From Bacteroidota bacterium (GTDB lineage Bacteria; Bacteroidota; Bacteroidia; Flavobacteriales_E; Vicingaceae), in assembly GCA_013112545.1 (NCBI GenBank), contig JABFGJ010000002.1, positions 186,001-250,000 on the forward strand: a stretch of 64,000 bases of DNA. Direction: 5' to 3'. The number at the start of each line of letters is the position of its first letter. The stretch's first letter is position 1. The notes beneath the pieces are model-generated. The model had not been told where the DNA came from. It saw only the letters and a program-made list of their open reading frames with translations, and did not search any database. Both the position numbers and the translations under genes were made by a program. Of this stretch, positions 54,701 through 63,202 are shown one piece after another.

Positions 54701-55604
54701 CAGTTGGATTTGCAACTTTTTGAATTCTTTTACCAATACCTTGGTCAATACTTATAAAATAAAATGCTGTATCGGAATAGTTGTTCATTTGATGCCTAAA
54801 TAAAAAATTACTCGAATCATAAAACCAGGTTGTTTGACCTTGTCCATAAAATAAGATATAATCAGTTTTATCAAATTTTCCATCATTTTCACCTTCAACA
54901 ACAATAGCATTTTCAACTAAGTCATCTGGTCGTTCAATATTATTTTTTTGTGGTAAAGTGCCACCCCCATACCCAAACAGGCTAATATTTCTAGGGTCGA
55001 TATTGTCTATGTCAATTCCTAACTGGGTTTTTAAGAAATTATAGTTCAATTTAAAAACTCCTGATTTGCTAATACCTATTTTATACCAAGTGCCGGTGCT
55101 TAATGCTGAATTAGAAGCGAAGGTTAAACTTTTTAATCGTTGATTTGGAGGATTTGAAGTATTTGTTGCAAGTTTAAAGTTTACTAATCTTTCTACTTGA
55201 CCATTGTTGTTTACCCTCAATGGGAAAAGCTTTATATATGCTTTTCGCTCTTTTTTTATGTAAGCATGCTCTATGGTGTATTCAAACTGAGCACTTAGAT
55301 TCTGTTTGTTAATCAATAATTCTTCTTCCGGGCTTAACAATTCTGTTTCCAACTCACTTAGTTGAATAGACTCTACCCATGCATTTTTTGCAGTCTCGAG
55401 TTCTTGATAGAAAAAAGGTAAGTTGTTTACTGAAAAATTATATTGAGCATTGTTAAAGTTAAGTGCAATTTGGTCTGAATTTCCATTAATACCATATTTA
55501 ATTGGTGATTGCCAAGAAATATTTATATTTTTTTGACCGTAAGAATTGGCCGTAAAAATGATAAATAGAAATGGTATGGATAACAGTCTAACAAACTTAA
55601 ACAT
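51798..55604 (-). CDS. porU: T9SS sortase PorU (peptidase C25)
   Basis: A 1268-residue secreted protein, started at the ATG at 55604 (MFKFVRLLSIPFLFIIFTAN signal peptide) rather than an in-frame ATG nine codons upstream. The C25 domain carries catalytic His781 (INYTGHGGETGWAHE) and Cys815 (VTATCEFSRFDDP). The C-terminus has a CTD-like domain (LNYPNPFTTNTSF to EKLVIL). PorU removes the sorting domain of cargo and attaches the new C-terminus to lipid-linked sugar at the cell surface, in complex with PorV. Full length matches the family. Confidence 0.95.
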   Translation of the reverse strand: MFKFVRLLSIPFLFIIFTANSYGQKNINISWQSPIKYGINGNSDQIALNFNNAQYNFSVNNLPFFYQELETAKNAWVESIQLSELETELLSPEEELLINKQNLSAQFEYTIEHAYIKKERKAYIKLFPLRVNNNGQVERLVNFKLATNTSNPPNQRLKSLTFASNSALSTGTWYKIGISKSGVFKLNYNFLKTQLGIDIDNIDPRNISLFGYGGGTLPQKNNIERPDDLVENAIVVEGENDGKFDKTDYILFYGQGQTTWFYDSSNFLFRHQMNNYSDTAFYFISIDQGIGKRIQKVANPTGTATQVNSFDDYDFHEADNINLLKSGQTWYGEVFENQLSREFTFNFPNIDLSRQAKVFVSAAARSGINSKYTIQAGNQSTDMNVFSTVLTRYEVGYAKNSSKALTFNPTNSLTKVKVIYNKPQSVAKGWLDFIDINARRNLVFPGGQLQFRDIESLNSNSLAQFNISSTHNFRVWDVSNHFDIEEKTLIPGSQQKSFISDASILREYVAFNSYDTTNVFAKGSVLNQNLHGLNQADMIIISHPLFLNQANELKSIHQNEGLTVHIVTPQQIYNEFSSASQDPIAIRTFLKMFYDRAGQNGTIPRYALIIGDASYDFKDRINGNTNFVISYQSKNSLDPVDSYVSDDYFALLDDTEGDWKLGGNNPDKMDISMGRFPVQTQEEAQGIVNKIKAYYNKNSFGDWRNEIVFVGDDEDGVTHMSQSNQLAAIVEYYNKVYNLKKLFLDAFQQISTASGARYPAANEAIRRSVENGALIINYTGHGGETGWAHERILDISTITAWKNINRQPLFVTATCEFSRFDDPLRTSAGELVILNPNGGGIGLLTTTRLVYSSPNYFLNQTFYSKVFDLLPNGEHKRLGDIMLEVKNANADQGNTRNFTLLGDPALRLAIPKYKVITSSINGKPLTTTDTLRALSKATVSGYIADQNGQKITNFNGVLYPTIFDKLTEKSTLNNDGGGIFKYKSRESKIFKGKTTITNGDFTFDFIVPKDISYSFGSGKISYYAENGTEDGNGYTEKFIIGGSSTNSLTDEIGPEIEVYLNDASFIYGSITDENPLLYAKLYDEQGINTVGNGIGHDLVAIIDQNTDNSIILNDYYESEIDNYTKGEIRFQLEGLSEGKHTLTLKAWDNANNSSEKTIEFNVVSSKDIEIKNVLNYPNPFTTNTSFIFQHNQPGIPLDVKLEIFTVSGKLVKSIDQVVVTEGYLSRDIYWNGRDDYGDRIGKGVYVYKLKVRSRNGTTTEKFEKLVIL

Positions 55605-55726
55605 AGTGGATTTTTGATAGTTAAAACTCATAAACGAAAGCTAAAAAATAATATTGTACAAAGGATGTTTTTAGGATAATAATTTTATCTTTTTTAAATA
55701 ACAATTCAATAATAATGAAGTTTATT

Positions 55727-55734
55727 TATATTTG
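55727..55734 (+). promoter_or_regulatory. -7 element for the porP-like gene
   Basis: TATATTTG, exact TAnnTTTG, 25 bases before the GTG at 55759. No TTG at -33. It stands between the divergent porU and porP-like genes. Confidence 0.55.
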
Positions 55735-55758
55735 CGTTTATGCTGAAGATTTTGACGA

Positions 55759-56706
55759 GTGCTAAAACGATTTAAATATACTACATTCTTCTTTTTTCTC
55801 ATTAGTTTTTGTTACGGTCAGGATCCTACCTTTTCGCAATTCTACGCTAATAGACTTTATTTAAACCCAGCCTTTGCTGGTACTGCAAAGTGCCCAAAAC
55901 TGAGTTTGAATTATCGTAACCAGTGGCCGGGTATTGATAATAGCTTTATTACATATGCTGCTAGTTTCGATCAACAGATAGACGCAATTGATGGCGGTTT
56001 GGGTGTCCAATTCATGTCAGACCGTGCTGGGGAAGGTGTTTTAAAGTCAACTTCTGCTGCTATTATGTATTCATATGAAATTTCAGTGAATCGAAAATTC
56101 TCAATTAGAGCGGGTCTTCAAGGCACAGTAGTTCAAAAGTCCATCGATGTAACTAATTTGCGATTTGGAGACATGATTGACGCCCGTAGAGGGTTTATAT
56201 ACCAATCTCAAGAACAAATTAATGACGATCAAGTAATTTATCCCGATTTTTCTTTTGGGCTAATAGGATTTAGCAAAAAGACCTATTTTGGTTTTGCTAT
56301 TCACCATCTCACTAACCCTAATGAGGGAATAATTGACTTTTCTTTATTACCTAGAAGATATACTGGTCATTTTGGGGCTGTTTTGCCAACAGGAATACGA
56401 CACAAAGATATCACATGGTCACCAAACGTAATTTATCAAAGCCAAGGTGGAAATTCAGAAGTAAATTTAGGAGTTTATTTCACTAAAGGGCCTTTAGTTT
56501 TAGGAGTTTGGAATAGAGTAGGTGATGCATTTACTGGACTGCTTGGTTTAGAGACCGACGAATTTAAAATAGGTTATAGCTACGATATGACAACAAGCTT
56601 ACTTTCTGACAAAACTGGGGGCTCTCATGAGATTTCTTTTAGTTATATTTTCCCATGCAGACCTAAAAAGGTGAAGTTCCAAACAATAAGTTGTCCTTCC
56701 TTTTAG
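55759..56706 (+). CDS. PorP/SprF family T9SS membrane protein
   Basis: A 315-residue outer-membrane barrel protein, GTG start. After the signal peptide (FFFFLISFCYGQ) comes QDPTFSQFYANRLYLNPAFA, the defining N-terminus of the PorP/SprF family. PorP anchors the rotary peptidoglycan ring of the secretion motor, and SprF-type members serve individual large cargo such as SprB. No SprB-like or PorE-like gene is immediately adjacent, so which of the two roles applies is not clear. It lies between porU and gldJ, where a typical flavobacterial locus has no such gene. Confidence 0.9.
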   Translation: MLKRFKYTTFFFFLISFCYGQDPTFSQFYANRLYLNPAFAGTAKCPKLSLNYRNQWPGIDNSFITYAASFDQQIDAIDGGLGVQFMSDRAGEGVLKSTSAAIMYSYEISVNRKFSIRAGLQGTVVQKSIDVTNLRFGDMIDARRGFIYQSQEQINDDQVIYPDFSFGLIGFSKKTYFGFAIHHLTNPNEGIIDFSLLPRRYTGHFGAVLPTGIRHKDITWSPNVIYQSQGGNSEVNLGVYFTKGPLVLGVWNRVGDAFTGLLGLETDEFKIGYSYDMTTSLLSDKTGGSHEISFSYIFPCRPKKVKFQTISCPSF

Positions 56707-56727
56707 TTTTATATATTTTAAAATTGT

Positions 56728-56735
56728 TATTTTTG
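56728..56735 (+). promoter_or_regulatory. -7 element for gldJ
   Basis: TATTTTTG, exact TAnnTTTG, 25 bases before the gldJ ATG, so gldJ may be transcribed apart from the upstream gene. Confidence 0.45.
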
Positions 56736-56760
56736 GAAATTGTTAAAAACTCATTGAGTG

Positions 56761-58242
56761 ATGAAAAACAGAACAAACATATATGCAATAGCCTTATTTG
56801 GAGCAATATTAGCTCTAGGGGCTTGTACTAAACCAGCTTCTACTACAACTGGTTGGGACTACAATGATTCTAAAAATGGTGGGTTTGAGAAAACTCCTTA
56901 CTTAGAACAAGAAACTGGACCTGGCTTGGTTTTAATCGAAGGTGGTCGTTTTACCATGGGTAGAACCGAACAAGACATTTTCTATGATTGGAATAATGTT
57001 CAACGAACAGCAACCGTTTCTTCATTTTATATGGACGAAACTGAAGTTCGAAACATTGATTATAGAGAATATTTATACTGGTTAGAGCGAGTTTTTGGAG
57101 CTGATTACCCAGAAGTTGTTAAAAAAGCTTTACCAGATACTTTAGTTTGGAGAGAAAGATTGGCATTTAATGAGCCTTATGTAGAATATTACTTAAGACA
57201 TCCAGCATACAATGATTATCCTGTTGTTGGTGTTAGTTGGTTGCAAGCTACTGATTACGCTTCTTGGCGTACTGATAGAGTTAATGAATTAATTCTCATT
57301 AGAGAAGGTTTATTTGATTATAACCCTAACCAATTTAATGAAGACAACTTCAATACTCAAGCTTATTTAAAAGGACAGTATGAAAGTGGTAAAAGAGTTG
57401 ATGGTTTGATTGATTATGATCCAAACAAAGAAACTAGAAACGTTAAACTAGAAGATGGTATTCTTTTACCTGAATATAGACTTCCAACTGAGGCCGAGTG
57501 GGAATATGCTGCTTTAGGGTTAATAGGTAACTCTTATGGAGAATTAATTGTTGAAAGAAAGTTTTATCCTTGGAATGGACACGGAGTCAGAAATGCAGAT
57601 GATGCTTATTTAGGTGAAATGCTTGCCAACTTTAAAAGAGGTAGAGGAGATAACATGGGAGTTGCAGGTCAATTAAATGATAATGCAGAAATTACAGCCC
57701 CAGTTTATTCTTACTGGCCTAATGATTATGGTTTATACAACATGGCTGGTAATGTTAGCGAATGGGTAATGGATGTTTACAGACCAATGTCATTAGAAGA
57801 TGTCAATGATTTCAGACCATTTAGAGGAAACGTTTTTAAAACTCTAGTAAGGGATGAAGAAGGGTACATTGCTGAAAAAGATAGTTTAGGTAAGCTGAAG
57901 TACAGAGAAGTTAATCCTGAAGATGATAACTTAAGCGAAAGAAGAAATTATAAAAGAGCTGATGTTAGAAATTACCTAGATGGAGATTCTAAAACCTCTA
58001 AGCATTATAAAGATATTCCAACTTATGATGAAAAAGGTGGAACAAACTCGATGTACGATTTTGGTCAAACAACTTTAATCAACGATAGAGCTAGAGTTTA
58101 CAAAGGTGGTTCATGGAATGATCGTGCTTATTGGATGACTCCTGGAACTAGAAGATTCCTTCAAGAAGACAAAGCCGCTAATGACTTAGGTTTTAGATGT
58201 GCTATGATTCGAGTAGGAAGCCCAGTTGGTTTAATTTACTAG
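56761..58242 (+). CDS. gldJ: Gliding motility lipoprotein GldJ
   Basis: A 493-residue lipoprotein; the ATG at 56761 is preferred over a GTG three bases earlier. The lipid cysteine is Cys22 (ALGAC). The remainder is a formylglycine-generating-enzyme-like (SUMF1) domain with GRFTMGRTEQD, EVRNIDYREYLYWLE, YRLPTEAEWEYAA, NMAGNVSEWVMDVY and RVYKGGSWNDRAYW. GldJ lacks the catalytic role of true sulfatase-activating enzymes and is needed for gliding and T9SS assembly; it partners with GldK. No acidic signal follows the cysteine, in keeping with a periplasmic location. Full length matches the family. Confidence 0.95.
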   Translation: MKNRTNIYAIALFGAILALGACTKPASTTTGWDYNDSKNGGFEKTPYLEQETGPGLVLIEGGRFTMGRTEQDIFYDWNNVQRTATVSSFYMDETEVRNIDYREYLYWLERVFGADYPEVVKKALPDTLVWRERLAFNEPYVEYYLRHPAYNDYPVVGVSWLQATDYASWRTDRVNELILIREGLFDYNPNQFNEDNFNTQAYLKGQYESGKRVDGLIDYDPNKETRNVKLEDGILLPEYRLPTEAEWEYAALGLIGNSYGELIVERKFYPWNGHGVRNADDAYLGEMLANFKRGRGDNMGVAGQLNDNAEITAPVYSYWPNDYGLYNMAGNVSEWVMDVYRPMSLEDVNDFRPFRGNVFKTLVRDEEGYIAEKDSLGKLKYREVNPEDDNLSERRNYKRADVRNYLDGDSKTSKHYKDIPTYDEKGGTNSMYDFGQTTLINDRARVYKGGSWNDRAYWMTPGTRRFLQEDKAANDLGFRCAMIRVGSPVGLIY

Positions 58243-58261
58243 CATGTAAAAATATTTTTCT

Positions 58262-58292
58262 AAAAAGCTCAGCAACTGCTGAGCTTTTTTTA
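58262..58292 (+). terminator. Terminator of gldJ
   Basis: A stem of 12 bp or so (58262-58273 with 58278-58289, 4-base loop) followed by a T-run. It separates gldJ from murF, yet murF starts only 12 bases on, so partial read-through or an internal promoter would be needed. Confidence 0.85.
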
Positions 58293-58303
58293 TTTTCGCT
58301 TTT

Positions 58304-59599
58304 ATGGTATATACTACAATAGAAGAGCTGTATAAGATTTATCTTGCTCACCCTGTTTTAATTAAAGACACAAGACTAATTGAAGATTCTTGTATTTTCA
58401 TTGCAATAAAAGGAGATAACTTTGATGCCAATGAATTTGCATCTGAAGCCATTGAAAAAGGAGCAGCTTATGCTTTAATTGACAATCCTTCTAAAAAATT
58501 GGACGAACGCTATTTGCTTGTAGAAAATACACTTGTCGCCTTGCAAGAATTAGCAAAATATCATCGAGCAAAACTTACCATTCCTGTTATTGGAATAACC
58601 GGAAGTAATGGCAAAACAACAACGAAAGAGTTAATATATTCTGTCTTGTCACAAAAAATGAAAGCCTTTGCTACTCGGGGAAATTACAATAATCACATTG
58701 GTGTTCCATTAAGCATACTTGAAATAAATGATACGCACGAAATTGCAATTATAGAAATGGGCGCAAGTGCTCAAGGTGAAATCGATTTTTTATGTACTAT
58801 TAGCGACCCCGACTGTGGATTGATAACCAACATAGGCAAAGCACATTTAGAAGGCTTTGGTGGAATAGAAGGAGTGAAAAGTGGAAAGTCTGAGTTGTAT
58901 AGACATCTTGAAAAGAAAGGTGGTTTGATTTTTTTGAATGGCGATGACGATACTTTAAAACAATTAATAAATACGGAGCGATTTTTAACTTATGGCAAGT
59001 TACCCAATTTGTATTGCTCTGGAAAATTAGAGCAAACTCATCCAACAATAATTGGAACATGGAAATGCAAGGGAGAAAGTGGTAAAATTGACTCTGCATT
59101 ATATGGGGAGTATAATTTCTATAATATGTTAGCCGCAGTTTGTATTGGAAATCACTTTGAACTTACTGCAACTCAAATCAACCATGGAATTAATACTTAT
59201 CAAGCTAAGAATAACCGTTCAGAACTTATAGAATATAAAGGAGCAAAAGTTTATTTGGATGCTTATAATGCCAATCCCAGCAGTATGGAGTTTTCTATTC
59301 AGAACTTTTCAAAAAACAAGAATCATAAAAAGATGGTCATTCTTGGAGACATGTTTGAGGTAGGAGAAACGAGTTTTGAAGAACATAAATTGCTGATGGA
59401 ATCTGTTATACGATTAGGGTTTATTAGCTGTGTTTTTGTTGGTCAAAACTTCTATAAGCATCAAGTAACTAAAAAAGATGTTTATTTTTTTAAAAGCACT
59501 GAGGAGGCGAAGGTCTGGTTTCAAAATCAAGGACTAAATAATTTTGAGGTATTGATAAAAGGTTCTAGGGGAATGGCTTTAGAGAAATTGTTAAAATAA
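58304..59599 (+). CDS. murF: UDP-MurNAc-tripeptide--D-Ala-D-Ala ligase
   Basis: A 431-residue Mur ligase. The ATP-binding loop is GITGSNGKTTTKELI (about residues 96-110), followed by NYNNHIGVPLSIL and the EMGASAQGEIDFL segment; DAYNANPSSM in the C-terminal part is the MurF/MurC-like ligand region. It adds D-Ala-D-Ala to complete the peptidoglycan stem peptide in the cytosol. murF next to gldJ is a conserved arrangement in Flavobacteriia. Confidence 0.96.
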   Translation: MVYTTIEELYKIYLAHPVLIKDTRLIEDSCIFIAIKGDNFDANEFASEAIEKGAAYALIDNPSKKLDERYLLVENTLVALQELAKYHRAKLTIPVIGITGSNGKTTTKELIYSVLSQKMKAFATRGNYNNHIGVPLSILEINDTHEIAIIEMGASAQGEIDFLCTISDPDCGLITNIGKAHLEGFGGIEGVKSGKSELYRHLEKKGGLIFLNGDDDTLKQLINTERFLTYGKLPNLYCSGKLEQTHPTIIGTWKCKGESGKIDSALYGEYNFYNMLAAVCIGNHFELTATQINHGINTYQAKNNRSELIEYKGAKVYLDAYNANPSSMEFSIQNFSKNKNHKKMVILGDMFEVGETSFEEHKLLMESVIRLGFISCVFVGQNFYKHQVTKKDVYFFKSTEEAKVWFQNQGLNNFEVLIKGSRGMALEKLLK

Positions 59600-59630
59600 A
59601 AAAGGGGAAGTAAAACTTCCCCTTTTAATT
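59600..59630 (+). terminator. Terminator of murF, possibly bidirectional
   Basis: A 12-bp perfect stem (59600-59611 with 59615-59626). It also faces the end of the convergent acyl-CoA dehydrogenase gene on the other strand. Confidence 0.8.
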
Positions 59631-59645
59631 AATAGTTTTCACTCA

Positions 59646-60785
59646 TTATGCTAAAACAGCTCTTGAGATTACAATTTTTTGAACTTCCGTAGTTCCTTCA
59701 TAAATCTGAGTGATTTTTGCATCTCTCATAAGTCTTTCTACGTGGTATTCTTTTACATAGCCATATCCACCGTGAACTTGAATTGCTTCAACTGTCACTT
59801 CCATAGCAACTCTTGAGGCAAATACTTTAGCCATTGCAGATTCTTTATCAAAGTTTTTCTTTTGATCTTTCAAGCAAGCTGCTTGTAAGCATAAAAGTCT
59901 AGCAGCTTCAATTTCTGTAGCCATGTCAGCTAATTTAAATGCGATTGCTTGGTGTTTATGAATAGGTTTTCCAAAAGCTTCTCTTTCTTTAGAGTAAGCG
60001 ATTGCAAATTCCATAGCACCAGAAGCTATGCCTAAAGCTTGGGAAGCAATCCCAATTCTTCCGCCAGATAATACTTGCATTGCGAATTTAAATCCGAATC
60101 CATCTTCGCCGATTCTATTTTCTTTTGGAACTTTTACATCCGTAAACATAAGTGTATGCGTGTCTGAACCTCTAATACCTAATTTGTTTTCTTTTGCTCC
60201 CACAGTAAAGCCTTCCCATTCTTTTTCTACAATAAAAGCATTAATGCCTCTATGGCCCTTCTCTACATCTGTTTGTGCGATTACTATATAATATGATGCA
60301 GTACCGCCATTCGTAATCCAGTTTTTAGTACCGTTTAGTAAATAATGGTCGCCTTTATCAATAGCAGTGGTTCTTTGAGATGTTGCATCAGAACCTGCTT
60401 CAGGTTCAGAAAGACAAAATGCACCTATTTTTTGGCCACTTGCTAATGGCACTAAGTACTTTTGTTTTTGCTCTTCAGTTCCGTGTTTTTCAATTCCCCA
60501 GCAAACTAATGAGTTATTTACAGACATACATACAGAAGCGGAAGCATCAATTTTAGAGATTTCTTCCATTGCCAAAACATAAGAAACAGTATCCATACCG
60601 CCTCCACCATATTTAGGGTCAACCATCATGCCCATAAAACCAAGTTCTCCAAGTTGTTTGATTTCTTCGGCTGGAAATCGTTGATTTTCATCACGTTCTA
60701 TAACCCCTGGCTTTAAAACGTTTTGAGCGAAATCTCTTGCTGCATCTCTTACTGCTAATTGTTCTTCAGTTAATTCTATATTCAT
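59646..60785 (-). CDS. Acyl-CoA dehydrogenase
   Basis: A 379-residue FAD enzyme of the short/branched-chain group. FCLSEPEAGSDA is the FAD-binding signature 1, GGYGYVKEYHVERLMRDAKI the signature 2, and YEGTTEVQ carries the catalytic Glu363. It oxidises an acyl-CoA to the trans-2-enoyl-CoA in fatty acid or branched-chain amino acid degradation and passes electrons to ETF. Full length matches the family. It has a complete promoter upstream. The exact chain length cannot be told. Confidence 0.95.
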   Translation of the reverse strand: MNIELTEEQLAVRDAARDFAQNVLKPGVIERDENQRFPAEEIKQLGELGFMGMMVDPKYGGGGMDTVSYVLAMEEISKIDASASVCMSVNNSLVCWGIEKHGTEEQKQKYLVPLASGQKIGAFCLSEPEAGSDATSQRTTAIDKGDHYLLNGTKNWITNGGTASYYIVIAQTDVEKGHRGINAFIVEKEWEGFTVGAKENKLGIRGSDTHTLMFTDVKVPKENRIGEDGFGFKFAMQVLSGGRIGIASQALGIASGAMEFAIAYSKEREAFGKPIHKHQAIAFKLADMATEIEAARLLCLQAACLKDQKKNFDKESAMAKVFASRVAMEVTVEAIQVHGGYGYVKEYHVERLMRDAKITQIYEGTTEVQKIVISRAVLA

Positions 60786-60819
60786 AACTTTATTTTATAT
60801 TAATCGCTTTTAGTGGCTA

Positions 60820-60849
60820 CAAAAATAACTCATTTAGTGTTTTGAACAA
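60820..60849 (-). promoter_or_regulatory. Promoter of the acyl-CoA dehydrogenase gene
   Basis: On the minus strand TTG (60847-60849) and TATTTTTG (60820-60827) are separated by exactly 19 bases. The -33 element lies within the first codons of the divergent anmK gene. Confidence 0.65.
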
Positions 60850-61906
60850 ACAAAAAAATACATACAAAATTTTAGGTCTAATGTCCGGAACATCTTTAGA
60901 TGGTTTAGACTTATGTTACGCTCATTTTTATCGCAATACAGAATGGGAGTTTGATATAAAATATACTGATACAATTCCTTATTCAACAACATGGAAAAAT
61001 AAATTATCAAAAGCACATGACTTAAATGGAGAATCGCTTGCATTGCTACATGTTGAATTTGGCCAATATATAGGTAAACAGTCTAAAGCGTTTATGATAG
61101 AAAATAATCTTAAACCGGAATTAATTGCTTCTCATGGGCATACTGTATTCCATCAACCCGATAAAAATTTCACATTGCAAATTGGGCATGGAGCTGAGAT
61201 TGCAGCCATAACGGGAGTAAAGACTTGTTGTGACTTTAGAACAACTGACATGGCGTATCAAGGTCAGGGAGCCCCATTGGTTCCAATAGGAGATTTGCTA
61301 TTGTTTAAAGACTTTCAGGCTTGTATAAATCTTGGTGGGTTTTGTAATGTTTCTATAAAAAGCGAACCGTTGATTGCTTATGATATCTGCCCTGCAAATA
61401 TTGTATTAAATGAATTGGCTAATCAATTAAATCTCGAATTTGATTTTAATGGAGAAAATGCAAGTAAAGGAAACACATGTATTCAATTGTTAAATGAGCT
61501 AGACAGTTTAGCCTTTTTCGCTAAACAAGCACCAAAATCTTTGGGAAGGGAATGGCTTGAGAGCGAAGTGCTTCCTATTTTAAATAAAAGTATTGTTTCT
61601 ACTGAAGATAAATTAAATACATTTTCGAAGCACATAGCAAATCAAATTGCACAATCATTAGCAAACCAACATGTAAAAAGCCCCATATTAATAACTGGGG
61701 GGGGCGCTAAGAATAATTTCTTAATGGACTGTATTAAGGAAAAAGGACTTAAAATAAACCGGCCTGATGTTGCTATAATCGATTATAAAGAAGCACTAAT
61801 TTTTGGATTTTTAGGCTTACTTAGAAACCTTGAAACTAAGAATACTTTGAGTTCAGTTACTGGTGCAAAAAAGGACAGTATTGGAGGTTGTATCTTCTTA
61901 CCTTAA
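60842..61906 (+). CDS. anmK: Anhydro-N-acetylmuramic acid kinase
   Basis: A 354-residue kinase of the ASKHA group, with TTG as start codon; the conserved GLMSGTSLDGLD begins 11 residues later, so the N-terminus has the normal length. Further motifs are SHGHTVFHQP and LITGGGAKNNFLM. It phosphorylates and opens 1,6-anhydro-MurNAc, the sugar released in peptidoglycan turnover. It is transcribed divergently from the acyl-CoA dehydrogenase gene. No clear promoter for it was found. Confidence 0.95.
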   Translation: MNKQKNTYKILGLMSGTSLDGLDLCYAHFYRNTEWEFDIKYTDTIPYSTTWKNKLSKAHDLNGESLALLHVEFGQYIGKQSKAFMIENNLKPELIASHGHTVFHQPDKNFTLQIGHGAEIAAITGVKTCCDFRTTDMAYQGQGAPLVPIGDLLLFKDFQACINLGGFCNVSIKSEPLIAYDICPANIVLNELANQLNLEFDFNGENASKGNTCIQLLNELDSLAFFAKQAPKSLGREWLESEVLPILNKSIVSTEDKLNTFSKHIANQIAQSLANQHVKSPILITGGGAKNNFLMDCIKEKGLKINRPDVAIIDYKEALIFGFLGLLRNLETKNTLSSVTGAKKDSIGGCIFLP

Positions 61907-61944
61907 TTAATTGTTAATTATAACTTATAAGTGATAGTTTTTTA

Positions 61945-61952
61945 TACTTTTG
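61945..61952 (+). promoter_or_regulatory. -7 element for the dehydrogenase gene
   Basis: TACTTTTG, exact TAnnTTTG, 17 bases before the ATG at 61969. No TTG at -33. Confidence 0.5.
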
Positions 61953-61968
61953 TGCCAAATTTTTTGGA

Positions 61969-63198
61969 ATGGAAGAATTATTAAAGAAGTACGAAAATAA
62001 GCAACCAGAAATAGTTTTTGAATGGAAAGATTCTGAGACTGAAGCAGAAGGCTGGGTAGTGATAAACTCATTGAGAGGTGGAGCTGCAGGCGGAGGGACA
62101 AGAATGAGGAAAGGCTTAGATAAACACGAAGTAACTTCTTTAGCCAAAACCATGGAAGTAAAATTTACGGTATCAGGGCCAGAAATCGGTGGAGCTAAAT
62201 CTGGCATAAACTTCGATCCGAAAGACCCTAGAAAGAAAGGAGTTTTAGAAAGATGGTTTAATGCAGTCACTCCTTTATTAAAAAGTTACTATGGAACTGG
62301 TGGTGATTTAAACGTCGATGAGATACATGAGGTTATTCCTATTACAGAAAGCACAGGAGTTTGGCACCCTCAAGAAGGAGTCTTAAACGGACACTTCAAA
62401 CCGACTGAAGCAGGGAAAATTAGTCGAATTGGTCAACTTCGATATGGAGTTTTAAAAGCGATAGGTGACACTAAATATTCACCAGACCCAAATAGAAAAT
62501 ACGTTGTTGCAGATATGATTACTGGTTTTGGAGTAGCAGAATCTGTAAAACATTTTTATGATATCTATGGCGGAATTATAGAAGGTAAACGAGTTATCGT
62601 TCAAGGATGGGGCAATGTTGGTTCAGCTGGAGCGTATTACTTGTCACAAAGCGGAGCAAAGATTGTGGGAATAATAGACCGTGATGGAGGGTTGATGAAT
62701 AAAGAAGGATTTAGCTTTAGTGAAATTAAAGAGTTGTTTTTAAAGAAAAAAGGAAATACTTTATATGCTGAAAACATGATTCCATTTGAAGAAATAAATT
62801 CTAAAATATGGGATATGAATGCAGAAGTATTCATTCCATGTGCGGCTTCTAGATTAATAACAAGAGATCAAGTTGACCGAATGGTAAAGTCAGGAATGGA
62901 AGTAATTGCTGCAGGTGCAAATGTGCCTTTTGCAGATCCTGAAATATTCTTTGGGCCAATTGCTGATTATACAGATAATAAAATTTCAGTTATTCCAGAT
63001 TTTATTTCAAACTGCGGCATGGCTCGAGTATTTGCTTATTTGATGACAAATACAGTTTCAATGACTGATGAAGCAATTTTTTCTGATACTTCTAATGTGA
63101 TTAAAAATGCATTAGTTGAAGTTCACTCAGCAAACTCTAATAAAACCGGCATTGCAAAAAATGCATTTAGTATTGCGCTTAAAAAACTTTTAAAATAA
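61969..63198 (+). CDS. Glu/Leu/Phe/Val dehydrogenase family protein
   Basis: A 409-residue NAD(P)-dependent enzyme. The substrate domain has RGGAAGGGTRMRKGLDKHEV and PEIGGAKSGINFD with the catalytic Lys77. The nucleotide domain has VQGWGNVGSAGAYYL. It deaminates an amino acid oxidatively, or runs in the reverse direction to fix ammonia; glutamate is the commonest substrate for this length but leucine cannot be excluded. The downstream antiporter gene starts 5 bases after its stop, suggesting an operon. Confidence 0.92.
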   Translation: MEELLKKYENKQPEIVFEWKDSETEAEGWVVINSLRGGAAGGGTRMRKGLDKHEVTSLAKTMEVKFTVSGPEIGGAKSGINFDPKDPRKKGVLERWFNAVTPLLKSYYGTGGDLNVDEIHEVIPITESTGVWHPQEGVLNGHFKPTEAGKISRIGQLRYGVLKAIGDTKYSPDPNRKYVVADMITGFGVAESVKHFYDIYGGIIEGKRVIVQGWGNVGSAGAYYLSQSGAKIVGIIDRDGGLMNKEGFSFSEIKELFLKKKGNTLYAENMIPFEEINSKIWDMNAEVFIPCAASRLITRDQVDRMVKSGMEVIAAGANVPFADPEIFFGPIADYTDNKISVIPDFISNCGMARVFAYLMTNTVSMTDEAIFSDTSNVIKNALVEVHSANSNKTGIAKNAFSIALKKLLK

Positions 63199-63202
63199 GA
63201 AT

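Noticed and set aside
56761-58242. GldJ as an active formylglycine-generating enzyme that matures sulfatases
   Set aside because: The SUMF1-type domain is present, but the lipoprotein signal, length and place before murF match GldJ, which is structural in the gliding machinery. The window encodes no sulfatase for it to mature.
61914-62270. 118-codon ORF on the minus strand
   Set aside because: It lies antisense to the well-supported dehydrogenase gene, has no recognisable motif, and its composition mirrors the coding strand opposite.
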